Assembly: GCA_025362675.1 (NCBI GenBank)
Contig: JANYFN010000240.1
Span: 1 to 49,909, forward strand
Direction: 5' to 3'
Source of the DNA: Limisphaerales bacterium
Lineage (GTDB): Bacteria; Verrucomicrobiota; Verrucomicrobiia; Limisphaerales; UBA11358
Length of the DNA stretch: 49,909 bases
This document shows, in pieces, positions 43,225 to 49,909 of this stretch. A program made the translations under genes and the position numbers. Below the pieces are notes generated by a model. The model was not told the origin of the DNA. It ran no database searches and worked only from the letters and a program-made list of their open reading frames with translations. The stretch's first letter is position 1. Each line of letters starts with the position of its first letter.

Positions 43225-43256
43225 AGGAGGATGACGTGCGAACTGGTTAAGAAATT

Positions 43257-43280
43257 GGCGAGCTCAGACCAGAGCTCGCC
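43257..43280 (-). terminator. GC-rich hairpin terminator between the lyase gene and tRNA-Leu
   Basis: A perfect 9-bp stem, GGCGAGCTC and GAGCTCGCC with a 6-nt loop, lies 20 bp beyond the tRNA-Leu 3' end on the minus strand, where it is followed by AATTTCTT. It is 33 bp after the lyase stop on the plus strand. It probably ends transcription from both sides. Confidence 0.6.
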
Positions 43281-43299
43281 ACTGAAAGCAAGCAGTAGT

Positions 43300-43386
43300 T
43301 GGTGCCGACGGAGGGGGTCGAACCCACACACCCTTTCGGATAATAGATTTTGAGTCTATCGCGTCTGCCAATTCCGCCACATCGGC
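43300..43386 (-). tRNA. tRNA-Leu(CAA)
   Basis: On the minus strand 43386-43300 is an 87-nt tRNA with genome-encoded CCA (43302-43300). The acceptor stem GCCGATG pairs with the 3' strand ending CGTCGGC (one G-U). The D arm has GGCGGAATTGGCAGACGC. The anticodon loop CTCAAAA gives anticodon CAA (43352-43350), decoding UUG. A class II variable arm (TATCCGAAAGGGTG region) and the T arm GTGGGTTCGACCCCC are typical of leucine tRNAs. Confidence 0.96.
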
Positions 43387-43535
43387 TTACCAACTGTTGC
43401 TTGTTGACCTTGCACTTGCGAAGCAAACGCGGAGTCAACGGGGTAAATTATCCTCAACTTCCTAAAAACAGCAAGTGTATTTCCCCAAGTCGATTTCGTT
43501 AAATTATCGCGATTTTTAAGCGCCCAACTCGCAAG

Positions 43536-44156
43536 TTACTTTTTCTTCGCCGCATCCGCCGCGCGCCACAGATACCACGCCGCCGTCGTCGCGTGCGGAC
43601 GCCATTTCATTCCAAACTTGAGCAACGCTTTCGGCTTCGGCATTTCACGTTTTTTGTAAGCGATCCGAAAACCGTTACGCACACCAAAATCATCCACCGG
43701 CAAAATGTTTTCCCGGCCAAGTTGAAAAATGAGCAACATCTCCACCGTCCACCGCCCGACGCCGCGCACCTGCGTAAGCCGTTCAATGATTTCGGCGTCA
43801 GACAATTTCACGATCTGCCGTGAAGTCGGCACCACGCCGGACAACGTTTTTTCGGCGATGTCACGAATGGCCCGGATCTTGGAGAAAGAGAAACCGCAGG
43901 CGCGAATCTGTTCATCCGTGACGCGCGCCAAATCTTCCGGCTTGGGAAATTTCCGTTTCGGAAACAGTTTTTTGAAGCGCGTGAGAATCGTATTGGCCGC
44001 CGTGCCGTTGAGTTGTTGATGCGCCACGGCTTGCACCAGCGATTGAAAGGGCGAGCGGCCCGGTTCGGGCACCAACTCACAGGCGCCGATTTCGCGAATG
44101 ATCCGCGCCATCACGGGATCAACGGTGGATAGGTGTTTTAACGCAGCGGTGTTCAT
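43536..44156 (-). CDS. DNA-3-methyladenine glycosylase II-like (HhH-GPD) repair enzyme
   Basis: A 206-residue base-excision repair glycosylase of the AlkA/HhH-GPD superfamily, lacking AlkA's N-terminal TBP-like domain. Motifs are FQSLVQAVAHQQLNGTAANTI and the helix-hairpin-helix LTQVRGVGRWTVEMLLIF, then the catalytic-Asp segment GRENILPVDDFGVRNG (Asp156 most likely) and a C-terminal PHATTAAWYLWRA. It would excise alkylated purines from DNA. A structurally unrelated AAG-type glycosylase lies 1.2 kb further along on the same strand, so two alkylation-repair glycosylases are clustered. Confidence 0.9.
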   Translation of the reverse strand: MNTAALKHLSTVDPVMARIIREIGACELVPEPGRSPFQSLVQAVAHQQLNGTAANTILTRFKKLFPKRKFPKPEDLARVTDEQIRACGFSFSKIRAIRDIAEKTLSGVVPTSRQIVKLSDAEIIERLTQVRGVGRWTVEMLLIFQLGRENILPVDDFGVRNGFRIAYKKREMPKPKALLKFGMKWRPHATTAAWYLWRAADAAKKK

Positions 44157-44173
44157 GGTCTTAAATCTAATTT

Positions 44174-44265
44174 TTTTAACCGCTAATCCGTGCTAACAGT
44201 CGCTAATGTAAAAAAGCAATTTGAACTTCGTCCGGTTGTTTATCACCGCGGATTAGCGGTTAAAA
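44174..44265. repeat. Long inverted repeat (17-bp arms)
   Basis: A perfect 17-bp inverted repeat, TTTTAACCGCTAATCCG at 44174-44190 and its complement CGGATTAGCGGTTAAAA at 44249-44265, spaces 58 bp. The interior repeats the CGCTAAT word. It fills the gap between the HhH glycosylase gene and the small membrane protein gene. It resembles a dispersed palindromic intergenic repeat and could also terminate transcription. Confidence 0.65.
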
Positions 44266-44280
44266 CTAAAACTGCGCCCG

Positions 44281-44475
44281 TCATTTCTTTTTTCCACCGA
44301 GTCCCCAGATGAGCCATACCGCGAGCAACAACAACAACACGAGCCACCAGAAAACTACCAGCTCGCTCGCGGCCATTTCAACAAAGCGCATCACCGGCGG
44401 AAATAAAAATGCCAGCGCGACAATCAAAATGATTGTGCCGAGCAGTTTGAAGATGAACGCGTAACGGGGGTTCAT
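44281..44475 (-). CDS. Small two-helix membrane protein, 64 residues
   Basis: A short protein beginning MNPRYAFIFKLLGTIILIVA at the ATG at 44475; the open frame upstream overlaps the SPFH gene end and is not needed. Two hydrophobic helices are visible, IFKLLGTIILIVALAFLFPP and ELVVFWWLVLLLLLAVWLIWG, joined by VMRFVEMAAS, with a basic tail GGKKK. No family is recognised. It starts 11 bp after the SPFH gene stop, so it is probably co-translated and may work with that protein at the membrane. Confidence 0.65.
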   Translation of the reverse strand: MNPRYAFIFKLLGTIILIVALAFLFPPVMRFVEMAASELVVFWWLVLLLLLAVWLIWGLGGKKK

Positions 44476-44486
44476 GCCGGGCCAAG

Positions 44487-45308
44487 TTATTTTTTCACAT
44501 CCACGGCGGGTAAGATCATGTTCACCCCGCCGCCCGCGGCACCGCCGACGTAGAGCGGCGCTTTGCCATCCCATTTTTCCACGATCTGCAAATCAATGAA
44601 CGCGGGCGTGAGCTTGAGCGCTTCGCCACGGATCTTGATGGATTCCGCGTCGCCTTTGGCTTTGATGACGACGGTATCTGCCTCGATCTGCGCTTTGGCC
44701 TGCGAGAATTTCGCCTTGGCGGCTTCTTGTTCCATGACCATTTTTGATTCGATGGCAGTTTCCAATTCGTGCGAGAGATCAATGTTTTGAATGACCACGT
44801 CCACGATCACCACGATGTCGCCAACTTTTTTCTGCGCGGCAGCGAGCGCGGCGGACTTGATGGCTTCACGTTGTTTGACGATCTGTTCGGCGCTCTGCAA
44901 GGCGGTGGCTTCTTTCAAGGCTTCTTGCACGCGCGGTGCGATTAAGCTGTCAAACGGATCGCCGGCGAACTGCTGGTAAATTTTTACGACCGAACTTTCC
45001 GGCACGCGATAGAGCACGCGCAATTCGGTCTTCACCTGTTGCAGATCCGAGGAATAACAATCCGCCGTGAGTTCACGCGTCTGTTGGCGCACTGAAACCG
45101 GCACGATCTGCGTAACGAACGGCGTCTTCCAGCCAAAGCCTTCGGGTTTGAATACCGTCGCCACTTTGCCAAGGGTCACCTCCACGCCGCGAAAACCGGG
45201 GTTCACGACATACGAAGCCGACGAGCCAAGGATGACGAGAACGAAAATCAAAATCGCCACGCCGATAAGTTTAGAGAGAGTTTCTGCACGCATGAGTGGA
45301 GCATTCAT
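44487..45308 (-). CDS. SPFH/prohibitin-family membrane protein
   Basis: A 273-residue protein with an N-terminal membrane helix (LIGVAILIFVLVILGSSASYVV) and an SPFH (band 7) domain (about 35-190): NPGFRGVEVTLGKV, GFGWKTPFVTQIVPVSVRQQ, LRVLYRVPESSVVKIYQQF. A coiled coil follows (ESKMVMEQEAAKAKFSQAKAQIEADTVV) and the tail ends NMILPAVDVKK. Prohibitin-like proteins form ring-shaped membrane assemblies that scaffold proteases or lipid domains. No FtsH gene is nearby. It is followed by the small membrane protein gene. Confidence 0.9.
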   Translation of the reverse strand: MNAPLMRAETLSKLIGVAILIFVLVILGSSASYVVNPGFRGVEVTLGKVATVFKPEGFGWKTPFVTQIVPVSVRQQTRELTADCYSSDLQQVKTELRVLYRVPESSVVKIYQQFAGDPFDSLIAPRVQEALKEATALQSAEQIVKQREAIKSAALAAAQKKVGDIVVIVDVVIQNIDLSHELETAIESKMVMEQEAAKAKFSQAKAQIEADTVVIKAKGDAESIKIRGEALKLTPAFIDLQIVEKWDGKAPLYVGGAAGGGVNMILPAVDVKK

Positions 45309-45377
45309 CAGGCGGGCAAAGGGCGCAATGAAAATTTCCCGGGCAGATTGTAATAGCGCTTGCGCCGCCGTAACCCA

Positions 45378-45932
45378 TCAGCCGCGCCGCGACACAAATG
45401 AATTGCCCTTGATATAAAATCGCAACCGCTTTTTCGCCCACGTTCCCGCGTAGTCCACCCCAATGCGCGGGCGTTTGACGATGGAAAAACTTTCAGGAAC
45501 TTTCGGCTCGGCGATGAAAAAATCATCGCTCAATAAATCATGCGCATTCAATCGGCGGTCAATGTCCATGGCGCGGCACAGCAAGCCGGGGCCACACGTG
45601 CGGCCGGAAATATTCTTTATCGGTTCGATCGCGCGGAGCAAAACTGCCGCGCCGTTCCCCTCGCGTTCCGTCACCACGTTCATGCAATGGTGCAAGCCGT
45701 AAATGAGATAAACATAAGCATGCCCAGGCGGACCGAACATGACTTTCGTGCGTTCGGTCAGGCCTTTTGAAGAATGCGCGGCAAGATCATGCGGACCAAG
45801 ATAAGCCTCCACCTCGACGATTCTCCCGATGCGCTCAATATTTTCCGCACGATGAACCAGCCATTTCCCGAGCAACTCCCGCGCGACGAGAACGGTATCG
45901 CGATCATAAAAGGTGCGGGGAAGTTTTTTCAC
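45378..45932 (-). CDS. DNA-3-methyladenine glycosylase, AAG/MPG type
   Basis: A 184-residue alkyladenine glycosylase of the mammalian-AAG fold. Motifs are LARELLGKWLVHR, RIVEVEAYLGPHDLAAHSS (catalytic Glu in VEVEAY), KVMFGPPGHAYVYLIYGLHHCMNVV, AAVLLRAIEP and GPGLLCRAMDID. The GTG at 45932 (then KKLPRTFYDRD) is preferred because the frame upstream runs into a palindromic repeat that does not encode family sequence. It excises 3-methyladenine and related lesions; together with the HhH glycosylase at 43536 it makes a small alkylation-repair cluster. Confidence 0.93.
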   Translation of the reverse strand: MKKLPRTFYDRDTVLVARELLGKWLVHRAENIERIGRIVEVEAYLGPHDLAAHSSKGLTERTKVMFGPPGHAYVYLIYGLHHCMNVVTEREGNGAAVLLRAIEPIKNISGRTCGPGLLCRAMDIDRRLNAHDLLSDDFFIAEPKVPESFSIVKRPRIGVDYAGTWAKKRLRFYIKGNSFVSRRG

Positions 45933-45971
45933 GCGGGAAGACTCTTTAAATTTCTGACACCTATTTTGGAG

Positions 45972-46032
45972 CGCCGGTCTCCGACCCGGCACATTGAAGC
46001 GGCGTGCGTTTCGAGCCGGGTCGGAGACCGGC
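45972..46032. repeat. Perfect 19-bp inverted repeat (REP-like)
   Basis: CGCCGGTCTCCGACCCGGC at 45972-45990 and its exact complement at 46014-46032 enclose 23 bp. Each arm contains GGTCTCCGACC, so the structure has the look of a GC-rich REP/MITE-type dispersed palindrome. It lies between the AAG gene and the DUF2007 gene, so it could serve as a terminator. Confidence 0.7.
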
Positions 46033-46081
46033 GTTTCTATCGAACCGAGGCTCAATCATTGGAATGTTTTTTTCGCCAGCC

Positions 46082-46297
46082 TTATTCCATCGGCGCATCG
46101 AGAAATTCTTTCGCCGCCGCCCATTCGTCATCGGGAATCTGGATTTGATTGAGGCCGATCGCGAGTCCGTAGCCTTCCATGCTGAACATCGAATTTTCGT
46201 TCGGGAGGAAGGGATGGAAATTCGCCGCTTCGAGCCGCGAGAAGACGAGCTGCGTGTCGGCCGGATTCGCGCCGTGGTAAATGGTGACAAGTTTCAT
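46082..46297 (-). CDS. DUF2007-like small protein, 71 residues
   Basis: A short soluble protein from the ATG at 46297: MKLVTIYHGANPADTQLVFS, then LEAANFHPFLPNENS and a C-terminal PDDEWAAAKEFLDAPME. Opening with a beta strand and 'A...L.AAGI.....' logic and closing with a P..E...A...L motif resembles the DUF2007 'putative prokaryotic signal-transducing' family, whose function is unknown. It lies 106 bp after the PIN-TRAM gene. It is not similar to any neighbour. Confidence 0.75.
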   Translation of the reverse strand: MKLVTIYHGANPADTQLVFSRLEAANFHPFLPNENSMFSMEGYGLAIGLNQIQIPDDEWAAAKEFLDAPME

Positions 46298-46403
46298 ACG
46301 ATTTTCAAAACATCGAACCGCCAACAACCAACATCGAACAACTAATTATTCCCCATGTGACGGTCACTGATGTTGGGTAAGCGCTGTTAGTTGTTTCCGT
46401 TTT

Positions 46404-47417
46404 TCATGCGACCGCCGTGGCGGGCTTGGCCTCCGCGAAAATGATTACGCCCGCGCCCGTCTGCAAAGTGCTTTGCACTTCGGCATCCACGTGTTGGCCC
46501 AGACGCGTGAGGCCGTGATTCACGATGATCATCGTGCCATCGGGCAGATAAGCAATCCCCTGCCCTTTGTCCCGACCTTCGCGAACAATTTTTACGGAGA
46601 CGATTTCGCCCGGAATCAAAGCCACCTTCATGAATTGCGCGATCTCGTGAAGATTCACGCAATTGACATTTTGAATGCCGGCTACTTTCGCCAAATTATG
46701 GTCATTGGTGAAAAGTTTTGCGTTGAGGTTGCGCGCGAGGCGAACCAGTTTCGCATCCACCCCTTTTTCTTCGGGGAAATCGCCGTCGTGGATGCGGACT
46801 TGTAGCTTCGTATTGTTTTGCAGCCGATTTAACATCTCGAAACCGCGCCGCCCGCGCGAACGTTTGATATCGTCATTCGAGTCGGCAATCTGCTGCAATT
46901 CCAACAGCACAAATCGCGGCACAATGATGACGCCTTCGATCAAACGCGCCTCGATGAGATCGGCGATGCGTCCGTCAATAATGGTGCTGGTGTCTAGCAC
47001 CACGAGATTATCCGGCTCGTTCTGGCGCGTGAAGCGGACGTAGGGAATGATGAGCGAAAAATCTTCCTTGTTGCTGCGCATCGCGAGCACGATGCCGATG
47101 TAGCCGAACGCGAGAAACAGGCCGAGGCGGATGAGCCAGCGCGTGCGTTCATCGGCATTTTCAAACAGGCCGGATTTATCAATCAGCATCGCCACGCCCA
47201 TACCCAGCAACAGACCAAACGTCGTCGCCGAAAAGGCGCGCAGAGAAAAGCCCTTCAACATTTCGTCCACGGCGATGAGCAGTCCGCCAAAACCAAAGCC
47301 CAGCACCAATCCCAGAGAGCGCACCCCGACATATTCCGGCGTGACCTGGCTGATGGCGTAACCCGCCAGCGTGCAAAGCGCGAGGAACAAAATCCGTATG
47401 GCCCAGAGTGGTGTCAT
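46404..47417 (-). CDS. PIN-TRAM domain membrane protein (YacL-like)
   Basis: A 337-residue protein with four N-terminal membrane helices (about 5-25, 33-52, 63-80, 95-113; for example ILFLALCTLAGYAIS and SLGLVLGFGFGGLLIAVDEML). A cytoplasmic PIN-type nuclease domain follows (about 137-260): LVVLDTSTIIDGRIADL, PRFVLLELQQIADSND, GFEMLNRLQ and KLFTNDHNLAKVAGIQ, with the acidic metal ligands in place. The C-terminal TRAM-like RNA-binding segment (about 265-325) has GEIVSVKIVREGRDKGQGIAYLPDGTMIIV. Function is not well defined; a membrane-associated RNase is likely. It begins 3 bp after the MlaD-like gene. Confidence 0.92.
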   Translation of the reverse strand: MTPLWAIRILFLALCTLAGYAISQVTPEYVGVRSLGLVLGFGFGGLLIAVDEMLKGFSLRAFSATTFGLLLGMGVAMLIDKSGLFENADERTRWLIRLGLFLAFGYIGIVLAMRSNKEDFSLIIPYVRFTRQNEPDNLVVLDTSTIIDGRIADLIEARLIEGVIIVPRFVLLELQQIADSNDDIKRSRGRRGFEMLNRLQNNTKLQVRIHDGDFPEEKGVDAKLVRLARNLNAKLFTNDHNLAKVAGIQNVNCVNLHEIAQFMKVALIPGEIVSVKIVREGRDKGQGIAYLPDGTMIIVNHGLTRLGQHVDAEVQSTLQTGAGVIIFAEAKPATAVA

Positions 47418-47420
47418 TTT

Positions 47421-48392
47421 TTAGGGACGTGATTTTTTTATAGCGGCGGTGTTCGTCGCGGGTGGCTTGTGTGACCAGAGAATGCCCCAAAGCCCGGAGC
47501 GATTCAAGTTACTCGTGGTGACAGAAAGATTTTGGGCGATGGCTTGGATATTCGTCGCCAGCTCTTGATTTTGCAGCACCGTGCCCGCGAGGCCTTTGCC
47601 CGCCTGCAAATCGGCGGCGAGCTGCTTGAAGATGACGGTCGCATCTTGCACGTTTTTGGTCGCGGCGAAAATGTTCACCGCGTTCGTGTCGAGCACGCTC
47701 TGCGCCGAATCCGCCAGCCGCGTCAAATCGGCGGAAAACAAAACGGCGTTGCTGACCGCCGTGCCGACTTGCGCGCTATTCGTGGCCACGATCAAATTAA
47801 TGGTGTGAACCGTTTCGAGCGCTTGCTCGGTGAAGAGACGCAGATTCGTGATGGAAGTTCCAAAATTCGCCAGCGTTTCGCCGTTCAAGACGCGCTGCTG
47901 CAAAGCCGCCACCGACGCATCCAGCTTCTTCGCCGTCTCGTCAATGCGTTTGATGAAGCCCGCCGCGTCGCGCGCGACCTCCTGCAAGTTGAACGGCACC
48001 GCGCAGGTCACATCCGAGTTGTTGGTGAGAATCTCCCCTTTGTTTTCCAACGGGATGATGGAGACAAATTGATCCCCCAGAAAGCCCGCCTGCTCGATGA
48101 CAAACCGCGCGTCGCTGTGGATGGGAAAGTCGCTGTAAATTTTCAGGAAGACCGTGACACTCTTGCCGTCCGGCGCGAGCACGATGTTATTCACGCTGCC
48201 AACTTGGACGCCCGACAGCAGCACGCCCGAGCGCTGCTTGAGGCCGCCCACGTTTTCCGTGTGCAAGTTCAGCATATAAGTGCCGCGAAACAAACTCGTG
48301 CCCTTGCTGAACTGGATCAGCAACACCGCCAGCAATGCCAGCCCGATGAAAACAAACAGGCCGACTTTTAATTCTAATCGTGATTTTTCCAT
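47421..48392 (-). CDS. mlaD: MCE/MlaD-type lipid-transport substrate-binding protein
   Basis: A 323-residue MCE protein. One N-terminal membrane helix (LELKVGLFVFIGLALLAVLLIQ) is followed by the MCE domain (about 40-115): GGLKQRSGVLLSGVQVGSVNNIVL and FVIEQAGFLGDQFVSIIP. A long helical region (about 135-300) with repeated Thr/Asn/Gln heptads (FIKRIDETAKKLDASVAALQ, LADSAQSVLDTNAVN) follows. MCE proteins bind phospholipid in the periplasm and hand it between the membranes with an ABC transporter of MlaE/MlaF type. Those genes are immediately upstream (2 bp), so the three form one transporter. The C-terminal extension is longer than in Escherichia coli MlaD. Confidence 0.92.
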   Translation of the reverse strand: MEKSRLELKVGLFVFIGLALLAVLLIQFSKGTSLFRGTYMLNLHTENVGGLKQRSGVLLSGVQVGSVNNIVLAPDGKSVTVFLKIYSDFPIHSDARFVIEQAGFLGDQFVSIIPLENKGEILTNNSDVTCAVPFNLQEVARDAAGFIKRIDETAKKLDASVAALQQRVLNGETLANFGTSITNLRLFTEQALETVHTINLIVATNSAQVGTAVSNAVLFSADLTRLADSAQSVLDTNAVNIFAATKNVQDATVIFKQLAADLQAGKGLAGTVLQNQELATNIQAIAQNLSVTTSNLNRSGLWGILWSHKPPATNTAAIKKSRP

Positions 48393-48394
48393 GG

Positions 48395-49147
48395 TTAAAA
48401 ATGTAATTCTTCTTTGGGATCCGCCACGCCGTCAATGAACTGGCGCACGATGGCATCTTTGCTCGAAAAAATTTCCTCGGGCGTGCCGTGCGCGTAAATC
48501 TTTTTTGCGTGCAGCATGAACACTTTGTTGCCCACGCGCCGCACGCTCCGCATGTCGTGCGTCACCACCACGCTGGTCACCTTCAACTGATCGCGCACGC
48601 GGATGATGAGCTGGTCAATGCAGTCGGACATGATCGGGTCGAGCCCCGTCGTCGGCTCATCGTAGAGCACAATCTGCGGTTCGTAAATGATGGCGCGGGC
48701 GAGACCCACGCGCTTCCGCATCCCGCCGGAAAGCTCCGCCGGCTTTTTATTTTGCGTGCCCGGCAAATCCACCATGTCGAGCGCCGCGGCCACGCGCTTC
48801 TCGATTTCGCCCGCCGTGAAATTATTTTTCTTCCGCTGCAACGGAAACGCCACGTTCTCCGCCACCGTCATCGAATCAAACAGCGCCGCGCCTTGAAACA
48901 CCATGCCGAATTTTTCGCGCACGCGCAGCAACTGCCGCTCGTTTTTGCCCACGATGCTTTCGCCGTCCACGATGACGTCGCCGGAATCTGGCTGCAACAA
49001 GCCAACGAGGTGCTTGAGCAATACACTTTTGCCACCACCGCTGCGGCCGATGATCGCCGCCGATTCGCCGCTCTCGATGCGCAGATCAACGCAATCGAGG
49101 ATCGTCTGCGAACCAAATCGCTTAGTCAGTTGGCGCACTTCAATCAT
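48395..49147 (-). CDS. mlaF: MlaF-type ABC transporter ATPase
   Basis: A 250-residue ATPase of the phospholipid-transport ABC system: Walker A GRSGGGKS, Q-loop FQGAALFDSMT, signature LSGGMRKRVGLARA, Walker B IVLYDEPTTGLDP and VTHDMRSVRRV. The 'RRV' and AALFDSM segments are characteristic of the MlaF branch. It overlaps the permease stop by ATGA (translational coupling) and is followed by mlaD two bases later. Confidence 0.96.
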   Translation of the reverse strand: MIEVRQLTKRFGSQTILDCVDLRIESGESAAIIGRSGGGKSVLLKHLVGLLQPDSGDVIVDGESIVGKNERQLLRVREKFGMVFQGAALFDSMTVAENVAFPLQRKKNNFTAGEIEKRVAAALDMVDLPGTQNKKPAELSGGMRKRVGLARAIIYEPQIVLYDEPTTGLDPIMSDCIDQLIIRVRDQLKVTSVVVTHDMRSVRRVGNKVFMLHAKKIYAHGTPEEIFSSKDAIVRQFIDGVADPKEELHF

Positions 49148-49909
49148 ACAAACATTTGCGCCACGCGTTGCAAAGCGAGCGTCAGGAAAAAATTACACAT
49201 CAAAATTGAGATGGAAGCATACACCACCGCCTCGGTCGTCGCGCGGCCCACGCCTTCCGCGCCCATGCCGCACGTCATGCCTTTGTAACAGCCCACGAGC
49301 GCGATGATGCCGCCATACACAAACGACTTGATCAGCCCGATCGTCACGTCAATGTCGCCCGTGTATTTCAACATATTATACCAGAGATACGCCGGCTCGA
49401 TGCCTAGCAGATAAACGCCCACGAGATAGCCCGATAAAATTCCCACCGTGATGGATTCCAACGTCAGCAACGGCAACGCCAGCATCGCCGCCGTCAAGCG
49501 CGGGACCACAAGATAATCAATCGGATGCGTCGCCAACGTTCGCAGCGCATCAATCTGTTCCGTCACGCGCATCGTGCCGATCTCCGCCGCGATGGCCGCG
49601 CCCACGCGTCCCGCCACCATTAACGCGGTGAGCACCGGGCCGAGTTCGCTGCACATCGAGACGCCCACGACGGCGAGCGTCGCCGTGTCCATCTTGACTT
49701 TGTGAAATTGAAAATACGTTTGCGCCGCCAGCACCATGCCGGTGAACGCACCCGTGACGAGCACCACCGATTGCGATTTGATGCCGATGAAATGGATCTG
49801 CCGCAGTAAGTCGCGCCACACGATGCGGCAACGAAAAATCGTCCCGAGCGCCTCGCGAGTCATCGTCGCGATGCGGCCCAGGCCCGACAGCCAGTCGCCC
49901 AGCCACGAA
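49144..49909 (-). CDS. mlaE: MlaE-type ABC permease (5' end outside window)
   Basis: The inner-membrane permease of the Mla lipid transporter. The frame stays open to the window edge (SWLGDWLSGLGRIATMTREA), so the true start lies beyond 49909 and about 255 residues are seen of a family usually about 260-270. Family blocks are FIGIKSQSVVLVTGAFTGMV, ELGPVLTALMVAGRVGAAIAAEIGTMRVTEQIDA and the helices VPRLTAAMLALPLLTLESI and GGIIALVGCYKGMTCG. The ATG at 49863 sits inside conserved sequence and is not the likely start. With MlaF and MlaD it should move phospholipid between the outer and inner membranes; MlaA, MlaB and MlaC are not in the window. Confidence 0.93.
   Translation of the reverse strand, partial: SWLGDWLSGLGRIATMTREALGTIFRCRIVWRDLLRQIHFIGIKSQSVVLVTGAFTGMVLAAQTYFQFHKVKMDTATLAVVGVSMCSELGPVLTALMVAGRVGAAIAAEIGTMRVTEQIDALRTLATHPIDYLVVPRLTAAMLALPLLTLESITVGILSGYLVGVYLLGIEPAYLWYNMLKYTGDIDVTIGLIKSFVYGGIIALVGCYKGMTCGMGAEGVGRATTEAVVYASISILMCNFFLTLALQRVAQMFV

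Noticed and set aside
43231-43360. Small open frame after AGGAGG directly downstream of the DapA-family gene
   Set aside because: The purine-rich motif abuts the ATG with no spacing, and the frame runs through the terminator hairpin and the tRNA-Leu gene.
47532-48371. Plus-strand open frame opposite mlaD
   Set aside because: Antisense to a recognisable MCE protein; Arg/His/Gln-rich translation typical of shadow frames.

Overview
The window (about 50 kb) looks like chromosomal DNA of a free-living member of the Verrucomicrobiota, probably a Pedosphaera/Limisphaerales-type soil or freshwater bacterium. The assignment is inferred from content, not from a marker gene. The supporting signs are many secreted polysaccharidases rich in Thr and Asn, several secreted proteins sharing a C-terminal 'TNL..W......RFYR' module, pseudopilin-like proteins with a [19 protein letters not shown] leader, a PEP-CTERM-type sorting signal remnant, an FHA protein, and start codons almost never preceded by a Shine-Dalgarno sequence.

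Layout. (1) 1-8.4 kb, plus strand: a pectin/polygalacturonate block with the 3' end of uxaC (glucuronate isomerase), a PL1-like secreted pectate lyase and three secreted GH28 polygalacturonase-family enzymes. (2) 8.5-28.4 kb, minus strand: a probable beta-1,3-glucan (laminarin-type) utilisation locus. In transcription order it holds a histidine kinase with a large periplasmic sensor, its NarL-type response regulator, a secreted putative glycan-binding protein, a kinase-less membrane twin of the sensor, a pseudopilin-like protein, an MFS sugar porter, a GH158-like secreted TIM-barrel enzyme, a cytoplasmic GH94/GH161-like phosphorylase, a secreted di-haem oxidoreductase fused to adhesion-type modules, and a secreted multidomain GH16 laminarinase. 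(3) 28.5-32.1 kb: a pectin methylesterase fused to an alpha/beta-hydrolase esterase (minus) diverging from a GH29 alpha-L-fucosidase (plus). (4) 32.2-35.3 kb, plus: carA, an FHA-domain membrane protein and a tandem pair of pseudopilin-like proteins. (5) 35.3-36.1 kb: a 750-bp non-coding scar with a frameshifted PEP-CTERM tail, a tRNA-His-like remnant and short direct repeats. (6) 36.1-41.0 kb, minus: holB, an O-antigen-ligase-like membrane protein, aroQ, accB and accC. (7) 41.3-43.2 kb, plus: a proline racemase/hydroxyproline epimerase and a DapA-family lyase. (8) 43.3-49.9 kb, minus: tRNA-Leu(CAA), two DNA-3-methyladenine glycosylases of different folds, an SPFH protein, small proteins, a PIN-TRAM protein and an Mla-type lipid transporter (MlaD, MlaF and truncated MlaE).

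How the parts fit. Secreted GH16 and GH158-like enzymes would cut beta-1,3-glucan outside the cytoplasm, the MFS porter would import short products, and the phosphorylase, which has no signal peptide, would split them inside the cell. The two-component system at the head of the locus is the obvious regulator. No TonB receptor, SusC/D pair or ABC sugar transporter is present. The most unusual items are the duplicated sensor without a kinase, the di-haem enzyme fused to adhesin-like modules inside a glycan locus, and the shared C-terminal module.
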